NCBI GenBank assembly: GCA_964387955.1
Contig: CAYLXX010000002.1
Span: 1 to 55,856, forward strand
Length of the DNA: 55,856 bases
Origin: CAYLXX01 sp964387955
Lineage (GTDB): Bacteria; Patescibacteriota; Microgenomatia; UBA1406; GWC2-37-13
Direction of reading: 5' to 3'
Shown here piece by piece: positions 46,798 to 55,521 of the stretch. The position numbers and the translations under genes are program-made. The first letter of the stretch is position 1. Each line of letters starts with the position of its first letter. The notes under the pieces are model-generated. The model was not told where the DNA came from. It saw only the letters and a list, made by a program, of their open reading frames with translations, and made no database searches.

Positions 46798-48735
46798 ATG
46801 CCAGATAAAAAAGGATATACAGGAGAATCGATTCAAGTACTAGAAGGCTTGGAACCGGTTCGCAAACGCCCCGCAATGTATATCGGCTCCACTTCACAGG
46901 TTGGAGTCAACCACTGCTTAAACGAAATTGTTGATAACGCCATTGATGAGGCTCTAGCCGGATTTTGCCACAACATCATGGTCAAAGTACAAGAAAATGG
47001 GTACCTGACTGTTTTTGATGACGGCCGCGGTATCCCCATCGATAAAGTACCCAAGTACAATGTTTCAGCTCTCGAAATAGTCATGACCAAGCTCCATGCT
47101 GGAGGTAAATTTGGCGATGGCGCCTATAAAGTCTCAGGCGGTCTGCATGGAGTTGGCGCCTCAGTAGTTAATGCTTTATCCTCTCATGTGATCGTCGAAA
47201 TCAAGCGCGACGGACAAATTTACCGTCAAGAATATAAACGCGGTATTCCCACTGGTCCAGTGAAAAAAGCAACCGAATCAATACTTGGATTTACTTTTGA
47301 GCAAGGAACTGCGTTATCTTTTATTCCAGATCCGGAAATTTTTAAAGAAACCACCGAGATTAATTACAACGTTTTCAAAAAACAGATTAAAGAGAGAGCA
47401 TACTTGGTGCCTAAAGTTTATTTTAAAATTTTAAACGAAAAAAATGGCGACCAGAGAGCGTATTACTTTGACGGGGGAATTTTATCGTTAATCGGGGACA
47501 TTAATCGCGATAAAAAAGTCCTCCATGATGCAATTTACATCAAAAAAGTCGTTGACGATAAAGAGGTGGAAGTCGCTATCCAATTCAACGATTCGATTTC
47601 TGAAAATGTCTATTCATTTGTCAACGTCATCAATACTCATGAAGGCGGAACTCATCTTACTGGATTCCGCATCGCTTTAACTAAATCCATTAATGCCTAT
47701 GCCCGTAAGGTCTTAGCTGAGAAAGATGTCGCTGAAGGACTCACAGGAGACGACGTCAAAGAAGGATTAACAGCGATAGTCTATGTCAAAATGCCATCAA
47801 CCAATCTGCAATTTGAAGGACAAACCAAGACCAAACTTGGCAATTCTGAGGTCCAAACCATTGTTCAGCAGGCAACCTCTGAGTATTTAGATGTGTATTT
47901 TGAAGAAAATCCCAAGGTAGGTAAAGAAATTTTGGCCAAAATTCTGCTTGCACAAAGAGCTCGACTAGCCGCCAAAGCCGCCAAAGACGCAGTTTTACGT
48001 AAAGGAGCCTTGGAAGGCGCTACATTACCAGGTAAACTAGCAGATTGCCAAGAAAGAGATCCTGCATTATCTGAACTTTTCATTGTAGAGGGTGATTCGG
48101 CCGGCGGTTCAGCTAAGCAGGGGAGGGATCGTAAATTTCAGGCCATTTTGCCTTTAAGAGGAAAGATTCTCAATACAGAACGCGCTTACTTAGATAAAGT
48201 ACTCGGTTTTAAAGAGATAAAAGACTTGGTTATCGCCTTAGGTATGGGAATCGGCGAAAATGTTGATTACGGTAAGCTCCGCTATCACAAAATTGCCATT
48301 ATGACCGATGCCGACGTCGACGGCGCACATATTCGTACCCTGATTTTAACCTTCTTTTTCAGACATTTACCCGATATTGTCCATAAAGGACATGTGTATG
48401 TAGCCCAGCCACCACTTTTTAAAGTAGCATCAGGTAAACAAATAAACTATGCCTATTCAGAGGAAGAGCGAGATAAGATTGTTGCTTCAATCAATGCCAA
48501 AGCCAAAAATGGTCCGCCATCAATTATTATTCAACGATACAAGGGTTTAGGAGAAATGAACCCAGACCAACTGTGGGAAACAACCATGAATCCCGAGAAT
48601 AGATTGCTTAAACAGGTTACTGTGGCTGATACACAAGAGGCAGATCATGTGTTTTCCATGCTTATGGGCGAGGAAGTCCCACCCCGTAAAAAATTTATAA
48701 TTACTCACGCGAGAATGGCCAATCTTGACGTGTAA
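46798..48735 (+). CDS. gyrB: DNA gyrase subunit B
   Basis: A 645-aa ATPase subunit of gyrase. The GHKL ATP site shows N-E-I-V-D-N-A-I-D-E-A at about residues 42-52, D-D-G-R-G-I-P near 76, and G-G-L-H-G-V-G near 116. The Toprim domain has V-E-G-D-S-A-G-G-S-A and T-D-A-D-V-D-G-A-H-I. The length matches the short Gram-positive-type GyrB without the E. coli insertion. The companion gyrA lies downstream, separated by hppA. Confidence 0.96.
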   Translation: MPDKKGYTGESIQVLEGLEPVRKRPAMYIGSTSQVGVNHCLNEIVDNAIDEALAGFCHNIMVKVQENGYLTVFDDGRGIPIDKVPKYNVSALEIVMTKLHAGGKFGDGAYKVSGGLHGVGASVVNALSSHVIVEIKRDGQIYRQEYKRGIPTGPVKKATESILGFTFEQGTALSFIPDPEIFKETTEINYNVFKKQIKERAYLVPKVYFKILNEKNGDQRAYYFDGGILSLIGDINRDKKVLHDAIYIKKVVDDKEVEVAIQFNDSISENVYSFVNVINTHEGGTHLTGFRIALTKSINAYARKVLAEKDVAEGLTGDDVKEGLTAIVYVKMPSTNLQFEGQTKTKLGNSEVQTIVQQATSEYLDVYFEENPKVGKEILAKILLAQRARLAAKAAKDAVLRKGALEGATLPGKLADCQERDPALSELFIVEGDSAGGSAKQGRDRKFQAILPLRGKILNTERAYLDKVLGFKEIKDLVIALGMGIGENVDYGKLRYHKIAIMTDADVDGAHIRTLILTFFFRHLPDIVHKGHVYVAQPPLFKVASGKQINYAYSEEERDKIVASINAKAKNGPPSIIIQRYKGLGEMNPDQLWETTMNPENRLLKQVTVADTQEADHVFSMLMGEEVPPRKKFIITHARMANLDV

Positions 48736-48740
48736 TGTAC

Positions 48741-48768
48741 TTGAATTCGATAAGTTATCTGATACAAT
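48741..48768 (+). promoter_or_regulatory. promoter of hppA
   Basis: TTGAAT (48741-48746), a 16-nt spacer, TGA-TACAAT (48763-48768), then 9 nt to the ATG at 48778. Leader of at most 2-3 nt. Confidence 0.72.
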
Positions 48769-48777
48769 CTAAATACG

Positions 48778-50823
48778 ATGGACATCTCGCTCTTCACGAA
48801 TAACGCGGTTATCACAGCAATAGTAGCTGGATTTATCTCAATAGGTTACGGACTTTTTCTCACTTCACAAGTACTCTCTCAACCACGCGGAAACGATAAA
48901 ATGAACGCCATCGCAGATGCGATTCAAGAAGGAGCCACCGCTTACATGAAACGTCAATATACTGTAGTTGCAGCCATTGGCGTAATTGTGGCTGTTGTTT
49001 TGTTTTTTGCCTTTAATCCGCTCACAGCTATCGGTTTTGCAGTCGGCGCAATCTTTTCGACTATTGCTGGAGTCGTTGGTATGAATGTCGCTGTTCGCTC
49101 AAATATTCGTACTGCTCAGGCTGCCAAATCTGGTTTGGCGGCAGCTTTTTCACTAGCCTTCAAGGGTGGAGCAGTTACTGGACTTATGGTAGCCGGACTG
49201 GCGCTTCTTGCTATTGCTGGCTTTTATTATGTAGTTGCCCACTTTAGTGGTGGTGAAAAATTAAATTTACAACCTCTCGTAGCTCTTGGTTTTGGAGGAT
49301 CGCTCATATCCGTATTTGCACGACTTGGCGGCGGAATTTATACCAAGAGCGCCGATGTTGGTACTGATATGGTAGGGAAAATAGAGAAGGGGATTCCAGA
49401 AGATGACCCTCGTAATCCGGGAGTAATTGCTGATTTAGTAGGCGACAATGTTGGAGACGATGCCGGCATGGCCGCAGATTTATTTGAAACATATGTGATT
49501 ACTGCAGTTGCCGCCATGATTCTTGGCAATCTGTCTTTCCCAGGTAATCAGTCAGTGATTGCCTACCCGCTTCTTATCGGCTCGATCTCTATCGTGGCCA
49601 GTATTGTCGGTACTTGGTTTGTCAAAGTAACAGGTGGCATTATGGCTGCTTTATATAAAGGCCTCGTGGTTGCCACACTGCTTGCTATTGTAGGCTTCTT
49701 TTTCTTGACATCGGGATTGTTTCCTTCTGGTTTACAACTGGCCGAAAAATCGATTTCTAGCATGAATCTTTTTTATTCGTCATTAATTGGTTTGGTGGTA
49801 ACGTTTGGGATGGTTTTCATCACCGAGTACTTCACTTCTAAACAGTTTCCACCGGTTAAAACTATTGCCAATGCCTCAACCACTGGTCACGGCACCAATA
49901 TCATTGCCGGGCTAGCAGTATCGATGAAATCCACACTAGCTCCCATTCTTCTTATTTCAGCCGCTATTTTTGTAGCATATAACTTAGCTGGATTATACGG
50001 AGTTGCGGTGGCTGCCATGAGCATGCTGTCGCTTACTGGCATAATCGTGGCCATTGACGCCTTTGGACCGATTACTGACAATGCAGGCGGAATTGCCGAG
50101 ATGGCCGGTATGGACAAAAAAGTGCGTGATGTTACCGATCCACTTGATGCAGTTGGAAATACGACTAAGGCCGTTACCAAAGCCTACGCTATTGGCTCAG
50201 CTGGACTAGCGGCGCTTGTTTTGTTTGCTAGCTACACTGAAGAGCTTTCCACAGCCGGTCGACAAATCATGTTTTCACTATCTGACCCGCGAGTCCTTAT
50301 TGGCTTGTTTATCGGTGGAGCGCTGCCGTACTTTTTCGGTGCACTGGCCATGGAAGCAGTCGGTAAAGCCAGCATGGCTATCGTTAACGAAGTGCGCCGC
50401 CAATTTAAAGAAATAAAAGGCATTATGACTGGTAAAGCCAAGCCAGAATATGGTAAAGCAGTCGATATTGTGGCTGCGGCGGCTATCAAAGAGATGGTCG
50501 TACCCACACTTATTCCACTACTAGCTCCCATACTGGTTGGATTTTTACTCGGACCTGAGGCGCTCGGCGGTATGCTCGTAGGCAGCATTATCACTGGACT
50601 ATTTGTGGGTATTTCGATGACCACAGGTGGAGCAGCCTGGGATAACACGAAAAAATATATTGAAGAAGGTGCCTATGGCGGTAAGGGAAGCTTTGCTCAC
50701 CAAGCCGCTGTTACAGGAGACACTGTCGGTGATCCCTACAAGGACACTGCCGGACCAGCCATTAATCCAATGATAAAAGTACTCAACATCGTTGCTCTTT
50801 TGTTGGCTCCTTTTTTACTGTAA
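48778..50823 (+). CDS. hppA: membrane H+-translocating pyrophosphatase, K+-independent type
   Basis: A 681-aa polytopic protein (about 16 membrane helices) that couples PPi hydrolysis to proton export. The substrate site shows D-V-G-T-D-M-V-G-K-I-E-K then E-D-D-P-R-N-P and D-N-V-G-D-D-A-G-M-A-A-D-L-F-E. The C-terminal G-D-T-V-G-D-P-Y-K-D-T-A-G-P is complete. In G-N-T-T-K-A-V-T-K the Lys after T-T marks the K+-independent subclass (K+-dependent enzymes have Ala). In a fermentative cell it would recycle PPi from biosynthesis to energise the membrane. Confidence 0.95.
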   Translation: MDISLFTNNAVITAIVAGFISIGYGLFLTSQVLSQPRGNDKMNAIADAIQEGATAYMKRQYTVVAAIGVIVAVVLFFAFNPLTAIGFAVGAIFSTIAGVVGMNVAVRSNIRTAQAAKSGLAAAFSLAFKGGAVTGLMVAGLALLAIAGFYYVVAHFSGGEKLNLQPLVALGFGGSLISVFARLGGGIYTKSADVGTDMVGKIEKGIPEDDPRNPGVIADLVGDNVGDDAGMAADLFETYVITAVAAMILGNLSFPGNQSVIAYPLLIGSISIVASIVGTWFVKVTGGIMAALYKGLVVATLLAIVGFFFLTSGLFPSGLQLAEKSISSMNLFYSSLIGLVVTFGMVFITEYFTSKQFPPVKTIANASTTGHGTNIIAGLAVSMKSTLAPILLISAAIFVAYNLAGLYGVAVAAMSMLSLTGIIVAIDAFGPITDNAGGIAEMAGMDKKVRDVTDPLDAVGNTTKAVTKAYAIGSAGLAALVLFASYTEELSTAGRQIMFSLSDPRVLIGLFIGGALPYFFGALAMEAVGKASMAIVNEVRRQFKEIKGIMTGKAKPEYGKAVDIVAAAAIKEMVVPTLIPLLAPILVGFLLGPEALGGMLVGSIITGLFVGISMTTGGAAWDNTKKYIEEGAYGGKGSFAHQAAVTGDTVGDPYKDTAGPAINPMIKVLNIVALLLAPFLL

Positions 50824-50857
50824 AATTAGACTGTAGGGAAGATCTACATTGCTACTT

Positions 50858-53458
50858 ATGGCCGACGAACAAATACCAAAACCAACAGGACTTACTTCGA
50901 CTGAGATTACTGCCGAAATGAAGAGCGCGTATCTAGATTACGCGATGTCTGTTATCGTGGCCCGCGCTCTGCCTGATGTTAAAGACGGCCTCAAACCTGT
51001 CCACCGACGCATCTTGTTTGCGATGCATAAATTGGGCCTCGGTTTCTCGGGAAGGTTTAATAAATCGGCCACAGTTGTTGGAGAGGTGCTTGGTAAATAT
51101 CATCCTCACGGAGATGCGCCAGTATATGAAGCGTTGGTGCGTATGGCTCAAGAATTTTCAATGCGCTACCCGCTTGTTAAAGGTCAAGGAAATTTCGGTT
51201 CAATCGATGGCGACCCTGCAGCGGCCATGCGTTATACCGAAGTCAAGCTCTCCAAAATTGCCGAGGAGATGCTTGTTGATATCGATAAAGAAACTGTTGA
51301 ATGGACGCCAAATTTCGATGGCAGACTGCAAGAGCCGTTGTATCTTCCGGCTAAGCTTCCTAATTTACTCCTTATGGGCGCCGAGGGAATTGCAGTGGGA
51401 ATGGCTACCAAAATTCCTCCTCATAATCTCACCGAGATCGTCGATGCGCTTGTGGCCATGATTGATAAAGCTAAATTAGCCAAAAAAGAGGAAAAAAACC
51501 CCGAAAAAGCTGTCGTCAAAGAAGCGCAAGAACTGCCTCGCGATGAGCAAGGCGATGACTACGACAAAATGTTCCAAATCAAAACTCCCAAAGATATGAT
51601 TTTGTTTGACGTAACAGTCGAAGATCTTTTGACTCACATCAAGGGTCCAGATTTTCCAACCTATGGCATAATCTATGGAGCAAACGACATCAAACAGGTA
51701 TATACCACAGGTCGGGGTAAAATTCTTGTTCGCGGACTCATTGAGGAAGAGGATCTAGGCAAAGGCCGTATGGCTATCATTGTCAAACAACTACCTTATC
51801 AAGTAAACAAAGCAACGTTGGTCGAAAAAATCGCTCACTTAGCAACTGATAAAAAAATCGTCGGCATCTCAGATTTACGCGATGAATCAGATCGAGACGG
51901 AATTCGCGTAGTCATCGAGCTTAAGCGAGATGCCTCCTACAAAAAAGTCCTCAATAATTTATTCAAGTACACCGAACTTCAAACTACTTTTCCAGTTAAT
52001 GTCGTGGCGCTCGTTGACGGCGTGCCTCAGACTCTTTCTCTTAAATCAATTCTTGAATATTATCTTAAACACCGTATCAATATCATCACCAAACGATCAG
52101 AACATGAATTGAGACAAGCCAAAGCCCGTGCACATATCCTTGAAGGATATTTAATTGCACTTGATCATATCGACGCCGTCATTGAAATTATTAAAAAATC
52201 CAAAGACGAACCAGAAGCTCGCATGAAATTGATGACAAATTTTAAATTATCTGAATTACAATCACAAGCTATTCTTGACATGCAGTTGAAACGGTTAACT
52301 GGCCTTGAACGATCCAAAATTGAGGATGAATTAAAGACTCTCCGTGAACTTATCGCTTATCTTGAAGATCTTCTCAAAGATGTTATGAAAATTCTCAAAG
52401 TTATCAAAGATGAGCTTTTATATCTTAGAGAAAAATATGGCGACGAGCGACGCACGCGTGTTATCAAAGCCAAGCCAGGCGAAATCAGCGACGAAGAACT
52501 GATCGAGAATAAAGAGGTTTTTGTCGTTTTGACCAAGGAAGGATATATCAAACAAATTCCTCGTGAAACATTCAAAGTCCAACAACGCGGCGGCAAAGGC
52601 GTTTCGGGTATGGAGACGAAAGATACCGACAATGTCTACTATATAACCAAAGCCACAACGCACGATTATGTACTATATTTCAGCAATCAAGGAAGAGTCT
52701 TCCAATCAAGAGTTTGGGACATTCCTCAAGGCTCCAGAATCTCAAAAGGCAAAGCTATTGTCAACTTACTTACCTTAAGACCCGATGAAAAAGTCACCTC
52801 AATTCTTACCTTTGACGGCAATAAAAGCGAAGAAATCGCTAAAAATAAGTCGCATGTACTTATGTTCACTAAAAAAGGCACCGTCAAAAAGACGCCATTT
52901 CAAGAATACGCCAACATCCGATCCAATGGCCTCATTGCCATCAAACTCGAAGCAGATGACGAGCTCTTGTGGGTCAAACTCACGGACAATAATCAAAACG
53001 TCATCTTGACCACACGCCAAGGTAAAGCGATTCTCTTTAAAGAACAGGAAGTACGCATCACTGGCCGCTCCTCAATCGGAGTCAAAGGCATCGAGCTTGA
53101 GCGAGACGATGAATTAGCCTCAGCCGACGTGTTTGATCCCAAAGAAATACAGAAGGACATTTTCGTGATCTCAGAGCGGGGTATTGGCAAACGCACCAAG
53201 CTTGCCCAGTTCAAAGGCCAACACCGAGGCGGTAAAGGTGTCAAAATTTCCTCGTTGGACGATAAAATGGGTAAAGTCGCCTTTGTCGAGATCATCGACC
53301 CAGGTGAAAATACCGTCATTATCACCAGCGGTCATGGCCAAGTAGTCAAGATACCGCTTTCATCCATCCCATCACGCTCACGCACGGCCAAAGGGGTCAT
53401 CCTCATGCGCTTTTCGGACTCCAAAGACAAAGTAGCGGCCGCCACTTTTGTCGAATAA
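50858..53458 (+). CDS. gyrA: DNA gyrase subunit A
   Basis: An 866-aa subunit that cuts and rejoins DNA. It shows Y-A-M-S-V-I-V-A-R-A-L-P-D-V, the quinolone-region G-K-Y-H-P-H-G-D-A-P-V-Y-E, and the catalytic Tyr in A-A-M-R-Y-T-E near residue 122. The C-terminal pinwheel contains the GyrA box Q-R-G-G-K-G, so this is gyrase rather than topoisomerase IV. A charged insertion of about 35 residues (around 205-240) is rich in Lys/Glu. I chose the ATG at 50858; a TACATT lies 7 nt upstream. The frame is open from a TTG at 50849. Confidence 0.95.
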   Translation: MADEQIPKPTGLTSTEITAEMKSAYLDYAMSVIVARALPDVKDGLKPVHRRILFAMHKLGLGFSGRFNKSATVVGEVLGKYHPHGDAPVYEALVRMAQEFSMRYPLVKGQGNFGSIDGDPAAAMRYTEVKLSKIAEEMLVDIDKETVEWTPNFDGRLQEPLYLPAKLPNLLLMGAEGIAVGMATKIPPHNLTEIVDALVAMIDKAKLAKKEEKNPEKAVVKEAQELPRDEQGDDYDKMFQIKTPKDMILFDVTVEDLLTHIKGPDFPTYGIIYGANDIKQVYTTGRGKILVRGLIEEEDLGKGRMAIIVKQLPYQVNKATLVEKIAHLATDKKIVGISDLRDESDRDGIRVVIELKRDASYKKVLNNLFKYTELQTTFPVNVVALVDGVPQTLSLKSILEYYLKHRINIITKRSEHELRQAKARAHILEGYLIALDHIDAVIEIIKKSKDEPEARMKLMTNFKLSELQSQAILDMQLKRLTGLERSKIEDELKTLRELIAYLEDLLKDVMKILKVIKDELLYLREKYGDERRTRVIKAKPGEISDEELIENKEVFVVLTKEGYIKQIPRETFKVQQRGGKGVSGMETKDTDNVYYITKATTHDYVLYFSNQGRVFQSRVWDIPQGSRISKGKAIVNLLTLRPDEKVTSILTFDGNKSEEIAKNKSHVLMFTKKGTVKKTPFQEYANIRSNGLIAIKLEADDELLWVKLTDNNQNVILTTRQGKAILFKEQEVRITGRSSIGVKGIELERDDELASADVFDPKEIQKDIFVISERGIGKRTKLAQFKGQHRGGKGVKISSLDDKMGKVAFVEIIDPGENTVIITSGHGQVVKIPLSSIPSRSRTAKGVILMRFSDSKDKVAAATFVE

Positions 53459-53511
53459 TCCTTCAGATCAGGCTAAAACGGCCAATCCTATGATATAATA
53501 TGTTATAGTTT

Positions 53512-54229
53512 ATGAAATTTCCAGGCAAAGAAGTGGCGGCCAGACTCGAAAAAGAGCTCAAAAAAGAGGTCTCCGCCCTTAAAAAGAAAGGTCGAAAACC
53601 CCATTTAGTGGCCATTTTGGTCGGTGAGTCTCCTGAACAACGTTCTTTTGTGACTATTAAGCAAAATGTCGCTCGGCGCATCGGCGTGGGCTTCACGTTT
53701 ATCCACCTCAAAACCGTACCTTCCTTTGAAGAATTCGCTCATNNNNNNNNNNNNNNNNNNNNNNNNNNNNNNNNNNNNNNNNNNNNNNNNNNNNNNNNNN
53801 NNNNNNNNNNNNNNNNNNNNNNNNNNNNNNNNNNNNNNNNNNTTAAAAAATAAACGAGTTGTTCTTATCGGTCGCGGTATGACAGGCGGTCAGCCAATCG
53901 GCAAAACTTTGAGTGAATTTCATATCAATTTTCTAAATACCAATTCCCAGACTTACAATCCAGAAGAATATTACCAGACCGCAGACATCGTCATTACCTC
54001 AGCTGGTGCCAAAGTTATTAAACTGAGCGATCTCAAAAATGGCGCTATGCTCCTCAACGTAGGCTTAAGACGCGATAATGATAAATTAGTGGGCGACTAT
54101 GATGAAAAAGAGATCAAGAATATTGCCAGCTTTTACACGGGTACTCCTGGCGGCATCGGACCAATCGACGTACTATATCTTTACAAAAACCTTATCGACG
54201 CCACTCGTCTACAACCCAAACACAAATAA
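53512..54229 (+). CDS. folD: FolD, bifunctional methylene-THF dehydrogenase/cyclohydrolase (interrupted by gap)
   Basis: The first 77 codons (53512-53742) and the C-terminal half (from 53843) belong to FolD, which interconverts one-carbon folates. Present are the N-terminal helices with G-E-S-P-E-Q-R-S-F-V-T-I-K, the dinucleotide loop V-V-L-I-G-R-G-M-T-G-G-Q-P, and G-T-P-G-G-I-G-P. The family's catalytic Lys is kept, but the Tyr four residues before it is Phe. About 75-80 residues, including the usual Gln and Asp of the active site, are hidden in the gap. The promoter TGATATAAT lies at 53491-53499, 12 nt before the ATG. Confidence 0.85.
53743..53842. other. 100-N scaffold gap inside folD
   Basis: Exactly 100 N, a placeholder length. 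Both sides are at codon boundaries of folD, so the true length must be a multiple of three, which 100 is not. By comparison with E. coli FolD, about 225-240 nt should be missing. No flanking duplication is present here, unlike the first gap. Confidence 0.9.
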
Positions 54230-54242
54230 GCTGATCGGCTAC

Positions 54243-55109
54243 ATGAAAAATATCATCATCATTACTGGTCAAACAGCCACAGGCAAAACAGAACTCGCAG
54301 TCAAGTACGCCAAAAAATATCATGGTGAACTCATCAATGCTGATTCTAGGCAAATTTACACATCTCTTGATATAGTTTCAGGAAAAGACTTGGATATTAT
54401 TAAACAAATACCCATACACTTGTATGATATTTGTGATCCAAAGGTGCATTTTTCATCGCATGAGTGGGTCGAGATGACCAAAGATATTATTTCTTCGCTT
54501 ACTAAACAGGAGATTACACCAATCATAGTTGGCGGAACGTATTTTTACCTAGCTCATCTTCTCTACGGCATACAAACTCAAGGTATAAAACCTGATTGGG
54601 AGTTGCGCAAACAACTTGCTCCTAGAACAGTACCTGAACTCCAAGATATCTTAAGAAAATATTCGCCCCAAATGCTTGAAAAGCTCAACGAGAGCGATAC
54701 ATATAATCCGCGCAGACTCATACGAAAAATAGAAATCGCCAAACAAAACAAAACCTTTGAAACTCAATCAAATTTTACCTACAGCGATTTTTTTTCCGAT
54801 TTTAATGTCAACTTTATTGGTCTTTATTACCCAAATCGAGTAGATTTAAAAAAAGCTCTAAGATATAGGGTCAGCGACAGACTAAAAAAAGGAGCAATTG
54901 AAGAAGTGAAAACATTGCTTAAAGAAGGATATGAACTCCAAGATCCAGGTCTCTCTGCTAATGCTTGTCTTGAAATTTACCAATATTTAACTGGCGATAT
55001 AAGTTATGAAGAATTGGTTGACCGCTGGGTCACGATAGAAATGCAATATGCCAAACGCCAGTATACGTTCATGAAAAAAGATACTAATATCAAATGGACC
55101 GAAGTTTGA
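54243..55109 (+). CDS. miaA: tRNA dimethylallyltransferase
   Basis: A 288-aa enzyme adding an isopentenyl group to A37 of tRNAs that read codons starting with U. It has the P-loop G-Q-T-A-T-G-K-T-E, then I-N-A-D-S-R-Q-I-Y near residue 35, I-V-G-G-T-Y-F-Y near 100 and N-P-R-R-L-I-R-K-I-E near 158. The ATG at 54243 lies 13 nt after the folD stop. Upstream frame (from 54099) overlaps folD and has no homology. It is slightly diverged but of near-normal length. Confidence 0.93.
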   Translation: MKNIIIITGQTATGKTELAVKYAKKYHGELINADSRQIYTSLDIVSGKDLDIIKQIPIHLYDICDPKVHFSSHEWVEMTKDIISSLTKQEITPIIVGGTYFYLAHLLYGIQTQGIKPDWELRKQLAPRTVPELQDILRKYSPQMLEKLNESDTYNPRRLIRKIEIAKQNKTFETQSNFTYSDFFSDFNVNFIGLYYPNRVDLKKALRYRVSDRLKKGAIEEVKTLLKEGYELQDPGLSANACLEIYQYLTGDISYEELVDRWVTIEMQYAKRQYTFMKKDTNIKWTEV

Positions 55110-55140
55110 CATAGGACATTATCTCTGAGAGAATCAAATA

Positions 55141-55518
55141 ATGCCTGAATTAAACTACACTCCAATACCATCACAGCCTCAATCTCAAATTACCACTGAA
55201 ACTCCTAAACCAAAACCAAATTTTATTCGACCTTTTTTTATTTTCATTGCTCTTATTATCTTAGTTTTTTCTGGTATGGGTATGTTTTACGCTGGTCGCC
55301 AAACAGCTAATCCAAAAGTGGAACCAATTAGTACAATTGCTCCCACTATTTCATCACCCGCTCCAACTAGCACTACAGACTATTCTCATTGGCCAGTCAA
55401 GAGTGTTTGTTTCGCTATGAAGAGCGATCAAATTGTTAAAGACCTGGGAGATGGAACTTACCTCTATAAAGATGATGCAGGAACTTTATATAGAGGATAT
55501 GGCAATAAATGTATGTAA
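55141..55518 (+). CDS. hypothetical membrane-anchored protein, 125 aa
   Basis: Not recognised. A Pro/Thr/Gln-rich cytoplasmic N-terminus (about 1-28), one membrane segment (about 30-50), a Pro/Ser/Thr-rich stalk, and a small outer domain (about 78-125) with two Cys that may form a disulfide, containing L-G-D-G-T-Y-L-Y-K-D-D-A-G-T. The layout resembles the LysM protein at 12501-12914 (basic or polar head, membrane segment, P/T stalk, small Cys-paired domain), but the domain differs. It converges with lepA. Confidence 0.6.
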   Translation: MPELNYTPIPSQPQSQITTETPKPKPNFIRPFFIFIALIILVFSGMGMFYAGRQTANPKVEPISTIAPTISSPAPTSTTDYSHWPVKSVCFAMKSDQIVKDLGDGTYLYKDDAGTLYRGYGNKCM

Positions 55519-55521
55519 ATT

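Noticed and set aside
50232..50648. 138-aa minus-strand frame inside hppA
   Set aside because: Antisense shadow of a long GC-balanced coding region, no homology.
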